Origin: Bryobacterales bacterium
GTDB lineage: Bacteria > Acidobacteriota > Terriglobia > Bryobacterales > UBA6623
Assembly (NCBI GenBank): GCA_022823865.1
Contig: JAJEHF010000086.1
Location: forward strand, 1-46,366
Reading direction: 5' to 3'
DNA length: 46,366 nt
A program made the translations under genes and the position numbers. Shown piece after piece: positions 24,618-32,583 of this stretch (its first letter is position 1; every line of letters begins with the position of its first letter). The notes under the pieces were generated by a model. It saw nothing but the letters and a program-made list of their open reading frames with translations. It did no database searches and had not been told where the DNA came from.

Positions 24618-25974
24618 GCACGACATGCCGGATCATTCCAATTCTCAGAGAGCTCAGTGGAACTCCAGGACCGGGTTCATTCTCGCCGCCGCCGGCTCCG
24701 CCGTCGGCCTAGGCAACATATGGAAGTTCCCGTACATCACCGGCGAGAACGGCGGCGGGGCGTTCGTGTTGGTCTACCTGGCCTGCATCCTGGTCGTCGG
24801 CGTGCCCGTGATGATGGCCGAGGTCATGCTTGGACGAGCCTCGCGATCGTCGTCGGTCACTGCCTACCGCACGCTGTCGGACCCGAAGTCTAAGTGGGTG
24901 GTCTTCGGGATTCTGGCGGTCGTGGCCGCCTTCCTGCTGCTGTCGTACTATTCGACGGTTGCGGGCTGGGCCTTGCACTACACCTACCTCTCGCTGACCA
25001 ATGCCATCGCCGGCATTGACGCCGGTCAGGCCGAGGGGCTGTTCAGCCAATTGACCGGCTCGCCGCTGATCGGCGTCGGCTGGCAGTTCGCCTTCTTGAT
25101 CTTCACCATGTGTGTCGTGGCGGCGGGCGTGTCGCATGGCATCGAGCGCTGGGCGCGGATCATGATGCCTGGGCTGTTCGTGATGATCCTGATCCTGCTG
25201 GGCAAGGCGATGACGATGTCCGGCTGGGGCGAGGCGATGGACTTCCTGTTCGGGATGAACTGGGACAAGCTAACCGCTGCCGGCGTGCTCGAGGCTCTTG
25301 GCCACTCGTTCTTCACCCTCAGCCTGGGCATGGGCAGCATGATCGCCTACGGCAGCTACCTGCGGTCGCAGGATGACCTCGCCTCTGCCTCGCTCGCCAC
25401 CGCGGGCGCTGACACGCTGGTCGCCCTGGCCGCGTCCCTGGTGATCTTCCCCATCGTGTTCACGTTCGGCATGGAGCCGGGAGCGGGGCCGGGATTGCTC
25501 TTCGTGACCCTGCCCACCGCGCTCGCCCAGATGACAGGCGGGGCGTTCTTGTCCGTGGTCTTCTTCGTGATGCTCGTTTTCGCCGCTCTCACCAGCGCGA
25601 TCGCGATTCTCGAAGTCATCGCGGCGTATCTGCTGGACAACCACGGAATCTCCCGCGTCAAGGCATGCGTTTCCGGCACGGTCGTGGTGGCACTGTTCGG
25701 CGTTCCGGCCACGATGAGCGGCGGTTGGTTCAACGCCGTGGATCACTTCGTGTCGAACTGGGCATTGCCGCTCGGCGGCCTCGGCATCGCCTTGTTCGTT
25801 GCCTGGCGCATGGACGGCGCCCTCAGGCGCAAGGAGTTCGAGTCCGGCAGTGCCTTGGCCAGGTTCTACGGCTCGTGGCTGTGGATTCTGAAGTATCCCG
25901 TGCCGGTCTGCATCCTGATTGTCTTCTTGCACGCCATAGGCGCGCTGGCCTGGATCGGCGGGCTCTTGGCCTAG
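24616..25974 (+). CDS. SNF-family sodium-dependent (NSS) transporter
   Basis: A 452-residue neurotransmitter:sodium symporter of the bacterial SNF/LeuT/MhsT type, importing an amino acid with sodium. TM1 carries the canonical AAAGSAVGLGNIWKFPYITGENGGGAFVLVYL, split over residues 24-54 with the sodium-binding Gly/Asn residues, followed by GVPVMMAEVMLGR. About eleven helices are visible, as in MhsT. Start 24616 or 24625 (the latter suits a leaderless transcript); a longer frame from 24526 is not supported. Substrate is probably a hydrophobic or aromatic amino acid, which is inference from the family. Confidence 0.92.
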   Translation: MHDMPDHSNSQRAQWNSRTGFILAAAGSAVGLGNIWKFPYITGENGGGAFVLVYLACILVVGVPVMMAEVMLGRASRSSSVTAYRTLSDPKSKWVVFGILAVVAAFLLLSYYSTVAGWALHYTYLSLTNAIAGIDAGQAEGLFSQLTGSPLIGVGWQFAFLIFTMCVVAAGVSHGIERWARIMMPGLFVMILILLGKAMTMSGWGEAMDFLFGMNWDKLTAAGVLEALGHSFFTLSLGMGSMIAYGSYLRSQDDLASASLATAGADTLVALAASLVIFPIVFTFGMEPGAGPGLLFVTLPTALAQMTGGAFLSVVFFVMLVFAALTSAIAILEVIAAYLLDNHGISRVKACVSGTVVVALFGVPATMSGGWFNAVDHFVSNWALPLGGLGIALFVAWRMDGALRRKEFESGSALARFYGSWLWILKYPVPVCILIVFLHAIGALAWIGGLLA

Positions 25975-25989
25975 CAGCGGAAGGGCGCG

Positions 25990-26430
25990 CTACAGGTCGA
26001 CGATCTTCGACCCGGGCGGTGCCGCGACCGGGCTCTCTTCGTCCTCGCGCCGGGCTCGCATCGGCATGCGGGCCCTGACCGGGATCAGCGCGTTGGAAAT
26101 CGGGTCTTCGCTGTCTTCCGCAAGATCCATGGAGCTGTTGACGTAGCTGACGAACTCGCGCATCTGCCGCTGCATGGCGTCCATCTTGCTGCGCATGTTC
26201 AGGATGATCTCGACGCCCGCGAGGTTGACGCCCAGATCGCGCGTTAGCGACAGGATCACATCGAGTCGGTCGATATCCTCGTCGGTGTAGAGGCGCGTGT
26301 TGCCGTCGGTCCGGGATGGCTGCAAGAGGCCCTCCCGCTCGTACATGCGGAGCGTCTGCGGATGCACGTCGAAACGCTCCGCCACCACCGAGATGGTGTA
26401 GCTGCCCTTGGTCTTGTGCTGCCTTGCCAT
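25990..26430 (-). CDS. hspR: MerR-type heat-shock regulator (HspR-like)
   Basis: A 146-residue MerR-family DNA-binding protein. The winged helix-turn-helix is SVVAERFDVHPQTLRMYEREGLLQPSRTDGNTRLYTDEDIDRL (about residues 14-56), followed by a coiled-coil dimerisation helix. It lacks an effector-binding Cys pattern. The position immediately behind dnaJ (2 nt gap) and the HPQTLRMYEREGLL sequence fit HspR, the repressor of dnaK operons, which uses DnaK as co-repressor. The C-terminus is longer and Arg/Pro-rich compared with actinobacterial HspR. No clear HAIR operator was found near dnaK. Confidence 0.88.
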   Translation of the reverse strand: MARQHKTKGSYTISVVAERFDVHPQTLRMYEREGLLQPSRTDGNTRLYTDEDIDRLDVILSLTRDLGVNLAGVEIILNMRSKMDAMQRQMREFVSYVNSSMDLAEDSEDPISNALIPVRARMPMRARREDEESPVAAPPGSKIVDL

Positions 26431-26432
26431 GG

Positions 26433-27572
26433 TCAGACGCCGCCGAGCGAGTCGCGCGGGTTCTCGGGATTGCGCTCCGCATAGCGCCGCATCAGGTCCT
26501 TGGTGGACTCGTCCGGAACCTTGGGCACGACAATCGAGATTCTAACGAACTGGTCTCCGCGCTTGTCGCTTCGCGGGTCGATGACGCCCCGCCCGCGCAT
26601 GCGGAAAGTCTTGCCCGAACTCGTCGCCGGGGGAATGCGCATCAGGGCGGCGCCATCGATCGTTGGCACTTCGATCTTGGCGCCCAGCACGGCCTCGGCC
26701 GGCGTGATCGGCACCTCGATGCGGATGTCGAAGTTGTCGCGCTCGAAGAACGGGTGGCTGCCCACATGCACGAGGATGTACAGGTCGCCGGCCGGACCGC
26801 CCAGGATCCCGGCGTTGCCCTTGCCTTGCAGGCGGAGCCGTGCGTTCTCTCGCGTGCCCGGCGGAATCCGCACATCGATGGTGTTGGCGGCCAGCGCCCG
26901 CCCCTCGCCGGCACATGGCGCGCACGGCGTGCGGACCTGCCCGGTCTGCCCGCATTCCGGGCAGGGAACGCTGAAACGCATGTTGCCGGCCATGCGCTGT
27001 GACTGGCCGCTGCCGCCGCAGGCCCTGCAGACGCCTGGCGGCTCTCCCTTTGCGTTGCCCGTTCCGGAGCAAGGGGTGCACGGGACCTGGCGGCTGATCT
27101 TGAGGCGTTCGGTCGTGCCGCGGATCGCTTCGTCGAAGCCGATCTCCATCTCGTACTCGAGATCCTCGCCCTGCCGGCGCGTGGCCTGGCCGCGGCCGCG
27201 GCCGCGGCCGCCGAACATTCCCTCGAACAGGTCGCCGAAATTCGCCCCGGCGGCTTGGCGCCCTAGGTCGCTGAAGTCAAAGCCATCGAATCCGAAACCG
27301 TGCCCTTGGCCGCCAGCGGCCTGCTGGCGGGCTTGCTCGGAGTAGAACCCGTAGCGGTCGTAGATGCCGCGCTTCTCCTCGTCGCTGAGGATGTCGTAAG
27401 CCTCCTGGACATCCTTGAAGCGCTCCTCCGCGGCCTTGTCGCCGGGATTGACGTCCGGATGCAGCTTGCGCGCCATGTGACGGTAGGCCGTGCGGATCGC
27501 GTCCGCCTTCGCGTTGCGGGGCACTCTCAGCGTCGCGTAGTAGTCTTTGCTGCGGTTGGCCGCCATGCCCAT
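26433..27572 (-). CDS. dnaJ: Chaperone protein DnaJ
   Basis: A 379-residue type I Hsp40. The J domain (residues 10-73) carries HPD at 38-40, which stimulates DnaK ATPase. A Gly/Phe-rich region follows ([15 protein letters not shown], then FGGRGRGRG). The zinc-finger region has four CxxCxGxG-like repeats: [24 protein letters not shown] and CAPCAGEG. The C-terminal substrate-binding domains end normally. MGM could start at 27572 or at the next Met (27566). It is the middle gene of dnaK-dnaJ-hspR; no grpE lies in the operon. Confidence 0.95.
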   Translation of the reverse strand: MGMAANRSKDYYATLRVPRNAKADAIRTAYRHMARKLHPDVNPGDKAAEERFKDVQEAYDILSDEEKRGIYDRYGFYSEQARQQAAGGQGHGFGFDGFDFSDLGRQAAGANFGDLFEGMFGGRGRGRGQATRRQGEDLEYEMEIGFDEAIRGTTERLKISRQVPCTPCSGTGNAKGEPPGVCRACGGSGQSQRMAGNMRFSVPCPECGQTGQVRTPCAPCAGEGRALAANTIDVRIPPGTRENARLRLQGKGNAGILGGPAGDLYILVHVGSHPFFERDNFDIRIEVPITPAEAVLGAKIEVPTIDGAALMRIPPATSSGKTFRMRGRGVIDPRSDKRGDQFVRISIVVPKVPDESTKDLMRRYAERNPENPRDSLGGV

Positions 27573-27620
27573 CTAGCCTAGACGGTGGCGCGGCGCTGCC
27601 GCCCGTGCGGCACCGCCGCC

Positions 27621-29534
27621 TCACGACTTCGGCTTCTCGTCCGCGTCTTCGAATTCTGCCTCCACCACGTCATCCGGGGCGCTTCCGGTCTCCGGTTCGC
27701 CGGCGCCATCGGAGGCAGCTCCCGAGCCATCGCCGCCTTGCTGCGCCGCGTACATTGCCGCGGCCAGCGTGTGAGAGGCCTGGTTCAGATCCGACACGGC
27801 CTTGTTGATCTGCTCCGCGCTGCCGCTCTTGACCGCCTCTCGGGCGGCCTCGATGGCCTGCTCGATCTTCTTGGCCTCGGCCTCGTCGACCTTGTCGCGG
27901 TGTTCGCCGAGGGTCTTCTCCGTGGAGTAGATCACCGCCTCGGCTTGGTTGCGGGCTTCGATCTCTTCCTTGCGCTTCTGGTCCTCGGCCGCGTGCTCTT
28001 CCGCGTCGCGCGCCATCTTCTCAATCTCTTCCTGGGACAGGCCGGACGAGCTGGTGATGGTGATCTGCTGCTGCTTGCTGGTTGCCTTGTCCTTGGCCGA
28101 GACGTTCAGGATGCCGTTGGCATCGATGTCGAAGGTGACTTCGATCTGCGGCACCCCGCGCGGCGCGGGCGGAATTCCGACCAGCTGGAACACGCCCAGC
28201 AAGCGGTTGTCTCCCGCCATGGACCTCTCGCCTTGGAAGACCTTGATCTCGACCGAGGTCTGGCTGTCCGCAGCGGTCGAGAAGACCTCGGACTTGCGCG
28301 TCGGGATCGTGGTGTTGCGCTCGATCAGTCTGGTGAACACGCCGCCCAGGGTCTCGATGCCGAGCGACAGCGGCGTGACGTCGAGCAGCAGCACGTCCTT
28401 GACCTCGCCGCCCAAGACGCCACCCTGCACGGCGGCGCCGGTGGCCACGACTTCGTCGGGGTTGACGCCCTTGTGGGGCTCCCGCCCGAACAGCTCTTGT
28501 ACCCGCTTTTGGACCATCGGAATGCGTGTCGAGCCGCCGACCATCACCACTTCGTCGATATCCGACGGCGACAGTCCCGCGTCTGTCAGCGCCTTCTTGC
28601 AGGGCTCGAGCGTGCGCCGCACCAGCGGGTCGATCATCTGCTCGAGGTGGGCCCGGGTCAGCTTGCGGGCGAGGTGTTTCGGGCCGGTCTCGTTGGCGGT
28701 GATGAAGGGCAGGTTGATCTCTGTCTCCATCAGTGTCGACAGGTCTCGCTTGCTCTTCTCGGCCGCTTCGCGCAGACGCTGCAGGGCCATGGTGTCCTTG
28801 GACAGGTCGATACCCTGCTCCTTGCGAAACTCGTCCACCAGCCAGTCGATCAGCACGCTGTCGATGTTGTCCCCGCCGAGGTGGGTGTCGCCGTTGGTCG
28901 CCTTGACTTCCACGACCCCCTCGTCGACCTCTAGGATCGAGATGTCGAACGTGCCCCCGCCAAAGTCGTAGACGGCGATCGTCTGGTTCTGTTTCTTGTC
29001 CAAGCCGTAGGCCAGCGCCGCCGCGGTCGGCTCGTTGATGATGCGGCGCACGTCCAGTCCCGCGATCTTGCCCGCGTCCTTGGTGGCTTGGCGCTGGGCG
29101 TCGTTGAAGTACGCCGGCACTGTGATGACCGCCTCGGTGACCTTCTCGCCAAGATAGGCCTCGGCCGCTTCCTTGAGCTTTCCCAGCACCATGGCCGAGA
29201 TTTCCTGCGGCGAATAGCTGTTCTCTCCGACCGTGACCTTGAGCAGGTCGCCCGCGGCGCTGATCTTGTAGGCCACGTTCTTCGTCTCTTCGCTGACTTC
29301 GGAGCTGCGCCGGCCCATGAAGCGCTTGATCGACGAGATCGTGGCCTCGGGATTGGTGACGGCCTGCCGCTTGGCCGTCTCGCCCACCAGGCGGTCGCCA
29401 TTCTTGCTGAATGCCACGACGGACGGTGTGGTGCGCTCCCCTTCCTGGTTAGCGACGACTTGGGACTGCCCTGCCTGCATGACGGCTACGACCGAATTCG
29501 TGGTCCCGAGGTCGATACCGATGACCTTTCCCAT
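27621..29534 (-). CDS. dnaK: Chaperone protein DnaK (Hsp70)
   Basis: A 637-residue Hsp70 with all main features: N-terminal GIDLGTTNS phosphate loop, the central GGGTFDIS motif, the linker [14 protein letters not shown] and the substrate-binding domain with a helical lid (residues about 510-610). The C-terminal tail is acidic and ends [11 protein letters not shown], typical of bacterial DnaK. A strong Shine-Dalgarno (GGAGGG) precedes the ATG. The gene opens the dnaK-dnaJ-hspR operon; its leader has a GC-rich hairpin and a likely promoter about 90 nt upstream. Regulation by HspR is inferred from the operon. Confidence 0.98.
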   Translation of the reverse strand: MGKVIGIDLGTTNSVVAVMQAGQSQVVANQEGERTTPSVVAFSKNGDRLVGETAKRQAVTNPEATISSIKRFMGRRSSEVSEETKNVAYKISAAGDLLKVTVGENSYSPQEISAMVLGKLKEAAEAYLGEKVTEAVITVPAYFNDAQRQATKDAGKIAGLDVRRIINEPTAAALAYGLDKKQNQTIAVYDFGGGTFDISILEVDEGVVEVKATNGDTHLGGDNIDSVLIDWLVDEFRKEQGIDLSKDTMALQRLREAAEKSKRDLSTLMETEINLPFITANETGPKHLARKLTRAHLEQMIDPLVRRTLEPCKKALTDAGLSPSDIDEVVMVGGSTRIPMVQKRVQELFGREPHKGVNPDEVVATGAAVQGGVLGGEVKDVLLLDVTPLSLGIETLGGVFTRLIERNTTIPTRKSEVFSTAADSQTSVEIKVFQGERSMAGDNRLLGVFQLVGIPPAPRGVPQIEVTFDIDANGILNVSAKDKATSKQQQITITSSSGLSQEEIEKMARDAEEHAAEDQKRKEEIEARNQAEAVIYSTEKTLGEHRDKVDEAEAKKIEQAIEAAREAVKSGSAEQINKAVSDLNQASHTLAAAMYAAQQGGDGSGAASDGAGEPETGSAPDDVVEAEFEDADEKPKS

Positions 29535-29583
29535 CTGTGACCCTCCAAATCTCAGGCCGCCCTGCGGCGGATCTTGCCAACCG

Positions 29584-29601
29584 GCGCCCGCCCGCGGGCG
29601 C
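29584..29601 (-). promoter_or_regulatory. GC-rich hairpin in the dnaK leader
   Basis: GCGCCCGC-CC-GCGGGCGC is a perfect inverted repeat (8-bp arms, 2-nt spacer) about 50 nt before the dnaK start. It differs from CIRCE (TTAGCACTC-N9-GAGTGCTAA). It lies within the predicted 5' leader, so it could stabilise the mRNA or act in heat regulation; neither is shown. Confidence 0.5.
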
Positions 29602-29621
29602 GCGGCGATTGAATGAACTCT

Positions 29622-29652
29622 TAGTATACTATCATGACTTTACTTTAGTCAG
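29622..29652 (-). promoter_or_regulatory. Candidate dnaK promoter with palindromic -10 region
   Basis: On the minus strand CTGACT (29647-29652) and TATACT (29623-29628) are separated by 18 bp, a moderate sigma-70 promoter about 90 nt upstream of dnaK. The -10 box sits in a perfect 10-bp palindrome TAGTATACTA (29622-29631), and GACT-N7-AGTC overlaps the -35 region. TTGACA further upstream (29657-29662, minus) is badly spaced. This could also be where HspR binds, though it does not match the HAIR consensus. Confidence 0.5.
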
Positions 29653-29697
29653 CCACTGTCAACATTGCGGAGCCTGCCGTGCGACGTGGATCGGGCA

Positions 29698-30288
29698 ATG
29701 AGGCGCTATTACATCACTGATCGCAGGACCTGCCCAGGCGGCTTGCTTGACTGCATCGAGGAGAACGCCCGGCGCGGCTGCTCCTGGATCCAGCTGCGCG
29801 AGAAGGACCTGGCCCCCCGCGACCTGCTCGATCTGGCCCGCGCCGCCTTGGCCCGCGTGCGTCCCCACGGGACCGCGATCCTCGTCAACGGCCGCTTGGA
29901 TGTCGCGCTCGCCGCAGGCGCCCACGGAGTCCACCTGCCGGCCGGCTCGCCCGCTCCGTGCGACCTCAGGCCTGTCGTGCCCCCCGGCTTCCTGATCGCG
30001 GTGTCCGCGCATACCGTTGGCGAAGTCTGCCGGGCGGAACGGGAGGGGGCCGATCTCGCCGTCTTCGGCCCGGTGTTTCCGACGCGGTCCAAGCCGGGCC
30101 GAAGCGAGATACCCGGCCTCGGCGGGCTGCGCGATGCATGCTCGGCGACCTCGTTGCCGGTGGCTGCGCTGGGCGGCATCACAGCGGAACGAATCGCCGC
30201 CTGCACGGACGCCGGCGCGGTGGGCGTTGCCGGAATCAGCATGTTCCAGTCCCGCAGCGGCTCTGCTGGCAATCGCGAGGGGGGCTGA
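29698..30288 (+). CDS. thiE: Thiamine-phosphate synthase / TenI family protein
   Basis: A TIM-barrel protein of about 196 residues from the ThiE/TenI superfamily, which makes thiamine phosphate from the thiazole and pyrimidine moieties. Family motifs include WIQLREKDL, VNGRLDVALAAGAHGVHLP, VSAHT and VFGPVFPTRSKPG. Two features deviate from ThiE: the ND motif that ligates Mg reads NG, and the downstream GQED is replaced by PAGS. These are closer to TenI-like members, so it could be a thiazole tautomerase or a divergent ThiE. The start is uncertain: ATG 29698, GTG 29686 or TTG 29665, none with a strong ribosome binding site. No TPP riboswitch is visible. Confidence 0.8.
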   Translation: MRRYYITDRRTCPGGLLDCIEENARRGCSWIQLREKDLAPRDLLDLARAALARVRPHGTAILVNGRLDVALAAGAHGVHLPAGSPAPCDLRPVVPPGFLIAVSAHTVGEVCRAEREGADLAVFGPVFPTRSKPGRSEIPGLGGLRDACSATSLPVAALGGITAERIAACTDAGAVGVAGISMFQSRSGSAGNREGG

Positions 30289-30308
30289 CCGGGCCCGCGC
30301 CGCGTCGT

Positions 30309-30902
30309 TCAGCGTCGCGGCCGCATCTTGGCCGCCCAGCGCAGAGGCGGTATCGGCTCGCCGCGCGAGCTGGACTCGATCAGGGTCTGGAGTCTCTTCT
30401 GGCGGGTCTGTTCTCGTTTCGCGCTCACGATCCAGTGCGCGCACTGCTTGCGGTAGGATGGCGCCGCGCCGGCGAAGCACTCCCACGCCTCCGGCACCGC
30501 TTTGATCTTGCGCTCGTATTCCTCCGGCAAGGCCACAGCCGCGACTTCATGGGCGGCTGGCTCCCTGCGCAGGCTCTCTGCCGATTCGAACCTCGCCCGC
30601 GCGGCCTCTTCGACCAGCCCGGCCTTGATCAGGGATCGCATGCGCTCGATGTTCCTGGCACTCCAGCTGCTGCCGGGACGACGGGGCGTGAAGCGCACCC
30701 TGTAGCTGCGCTCGTCGATCCTCTGGCGAAGCCCGTCAATCCAGCCGAAGCACAGCGCCACGTCGACCGATTCCGGCCAAGTCACGCTAGGCACGCCGGT
30801 GGCAACCTTGTGGTATCCGATCCATTGCTCGTCAGCCGTCTCGTGGTTGTCGCGAAACCACTTCCGGAGCTCGTCCGCGTCGGAGAAGAACAGGACCGGC
30901 AT
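30309..30902 (-). CDS. YdeI/OmpD-associated family protein
   Basis: A 197-residue protein of the YdeI/OmpD-associated family, annotated in some species as bacteriocin-resistance or hypothetical. Characteristic segments are WIGYHKVATGVPSVTWPESVDVALCFGWIDGLRQRID (residues about 27-65), the ARNIERMRSLIKAGL helix and a C-terminal Lys/Arg-rich tail that includes YRKQCAHWIVSAKREQTRQKRL. The function of the family is not settled. ATG 30902 is preferred; a frame extending to 30941 adds a basic tail without support. It converges on thiE with a 20-bp gap. Confidence 0.85.
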   Translation of the reverse strand: MPVLFFSDADELRKWFRDNHETADEQWIGYHKVATGVPSVTWPESVDVALCFGWIDGLRQRIDERSYRVRFTPRRPGSSWSARNIERMRSLIKAGLVEEAARARFESAESLRREPAAHEVAAVALPEEYERKIKAVPEAWECFAGAAPSYRKQCAHWIVSAKREQTRQKRLQTLIESSSRGEPIPPLRWAAKMRPRR

Positions 30903-31048
30903 GCTGCTGCGGCCCCCTCGGGCCCGCGCCGGCGCGGGCAACGATCCGGCCGACCGCCACTATAGCGTGAGTCCGGATTGCCATCTCGAGGCCGCGACCG
31001 GGCCGGCGCTTGGATCGCGCGTGGCGGGCGGCTGGAATCCCCAGTTCA

Positions 31049-31077
31049 TTGACAGAGAATAGGGCGATTGCTAGCAT
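31049..31077 (+). promoter_or_regulatory. Sigma-70 promoter of the CysO-MoeB-rhodanese gene
   Basis: TTGACA (31049-31054) and TAGCAT (31072-31077) are separated by exactly 17 bp. Transcription would start near 31084, leaving a leader of about 10 nt before the ATG at 31094 with no Shine-Dalgarno. Confidence 0.7.
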
Positions 31078-31093
31078 CAAAAACAGCAACGGC

Positions 31094-32554
31094 ATGGCTA
31101 AGATTCTCATCCCGACACCTCTCCGGCAGTTCGTCGACGGCCATGACACCGTTGAGGTGAATTCCGGCACCGTGGGCGATGCGTTGCGCGAGCTGGTGGC
31201 CGTGCATCCGCAGATCGAGCGCAACCTCTTCAACGACCAGGGCAAGCTGCGCAGCTTCGTCAACGTCTACGTTGATGACGAGGACATCCGCTACCTGGAC
31301 CGCGAAGGCACCGCGCTCAGCGCCGGCAGCACCATCAGCATCGTGCCCTCGATCGCGGGTGGCGCGACGCCGGCCCCGGTGATCGACGTGGCCGAGCCCG
31401 CGCTGCCGGAGCTGTCCAACGAAGAGATCCTGCGCTACAGCCGCCACCTGATCCTGCCGGAGGTCGGACTGGAAGGGCAGCGCAGGCTCAAGGGTGCCCG
31501 TGTGCTGATGGTCGGAACCGGCGGCCTCGGCGCGCCGCTGGGCCTGTATCTGGCTGCGGCTGGCATCGGCAGGATCGGCATCGTGGATTTCGATGTCGTC
31601 GACGAGACGAACTTGCAGCGGCAGGTGATTCACGGCTCGAAGGACGTCGGCCGCCCCAAGATCGAGTCGGCCGCCGAGACGATGCAGGACATCAACCCCC
31701 GCCTGGTGATCGACAAGCACCCGACTGCGTTGACCAGCGACAACGCGCTCGAGATCCTGGCCGAGTACGACGTGGTCGTTGACGGCACTGACAACTTCCC
31801 CACGCGCTACTTGGTCAACGATGCCTGCGTGCTGTTGGGCAAGCCGAACGCCTACGGCTCGATCTTCCGCTTCGAGGGCCAGGCCACGGTATTTCACCAC
31901 CAAGGCGGTCCGTGCTACCGCTGCCTGTATCCGGAGCCGCCGCCGCCGGGACTGGTTCCCAGCTGCGCCGAGGGGGGCGTGCTGGGCATTCTGCCCGCCG
32001 TGATCGGCAGCATTCAGGCCACGGAGGCCGTCAAGATCGTCCTCGGCAAGGGCGATTCCCTCAGCGGCAGGCTGCTCCTCTACGACGCGCTGAACATGCG
32101 CTTCCGGGAACTGCGGCTGCGGCGGAATCCCGACTGCCCGGTCTGCGGCGACAGTCCCACCGTCCGGGAGTTGATCGACTACCAGCAGTTCTGCGGGATT
32201 CCGCAGCAGGCCGCCGAGGACGCCGCGCAGGAACGGATGCCCGAGATTTCGCCGTCAGACCTGAAGTCCCGGCTGGACAGGGGGGACGACGTCTTCGTAT
32301 TGGACGTCCGCGAGCCCCACGAGTTCGAGATCGCCAGGATTCCCGGGACCACCTTGATCCCGTTGGGCACGTTGCCGAAGCATGTTCACGAACTCGACTC
32401 CACGGCCGACATCGTGGTCCACTGCAAGAGCGGCGTGCGCAGCGGCAAGGCCCAGCGGCTGCTCAAGGAGATGGGATTCAGCCGCGTCACCAACCTGGCC
32501 GGCGGCATACTCCGCTGGAGCGACGAGGTCGATCCCAGCATCCCCAAGTACTGA
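31094..32554 (+). CDS. Fused ubiquitin-like sulfur carrier / MoeB-ThiF E1 / rhodanese
   Basis: A 486-residue three-domain protein. Residues 1-90 are a beta-grasp sulfur carrier closely resembling mycobacterial CysO (SFVNVYVDDEDIRYLD) and end in Gly-Gly at 89-90. Residues about 105-360 are a ThiF/MoeB adenylyltransferase with GTGGLG at 141-146, the zinc Cys pairs CYRC and CPVC, and a candidate Cys in PSCAEGG. Residues about 385-486 are a rhodanese with active Cys in VHCKSGVRSGK. MoeB activates a carrier by adenylation and thiocarboxylation; here the Gly-Gly is fused to the E1, so a cleavage would be needed to free the carrier. The start has a short leader and a strong promoter. Likely for cysteine, thiamine or molybdopterin sulfur transfer. 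Confidence 0.92.
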   Translation: MAKILIPTPLRQFVDGHDTVEVNSGTVGDALRELVAVHPQIERNLFNDQGKLRSFVNVYVDDEDIRYLDREGTALSAGSTISIVPSIAGGATPAPVIDVAEPALPELSNEEILRYSRHLILPEVGLEGQRRLKGARVLMVGTGGLGAPLGLYLAAAGIGRIGIVDFDVVDETNLQRQVIHGSKDVGRPKIESAAETMQDINPRLVIDKHPTALTSDNALEILAEYDVVVDGTDNFPTRYLVNDACVLLGKPNAYGSIFRFEGQATVFHHQGGPCYRCLYPEPPPPGLVPSCAEGGVLGILPAVIGSIQATEAVKIVLGKGDSLSGRLLLYDALNMRFRELRLRRNPDCPVCGDSPTVRELIDYQQFCGIPQQAAEDAAQERMPEISPSDLKSRLDRGDDVFVLDVREPHEFEIARIPGTTLIPLGTLPKHVHELDSTADIVVHCKSGVRSGKAQRLLKEMGFSRVTNLAGGILRWSDEVDPSIPKY

Positions 32555-32583
32555 AGGGTGGCCGCGGAGGCGGTCCCGGCCGG

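Noticed and set aside
27585..28934. A 449-codon open frame on the plus strand opposite dnaK
   Set aside because: Mirror frame of a strongly conserved DnaK; GC-rich codon bias keeps the opposite strand open. No start signal or recognisable protein.
29535..29697. CIRCE or HAIR operator before dnaK
   Set aside because: No match to TTAGCACTC-N9-GAGTGCTAA or to CTTGAGT-N7-ACTCAAG; only partial half-sites such as ATTGAAT.
29535..29700. TPP riboswitch upstream of the thiE-like gene
   Set aside because: The conserved CUGAGA and related THI-box blocks are not present.
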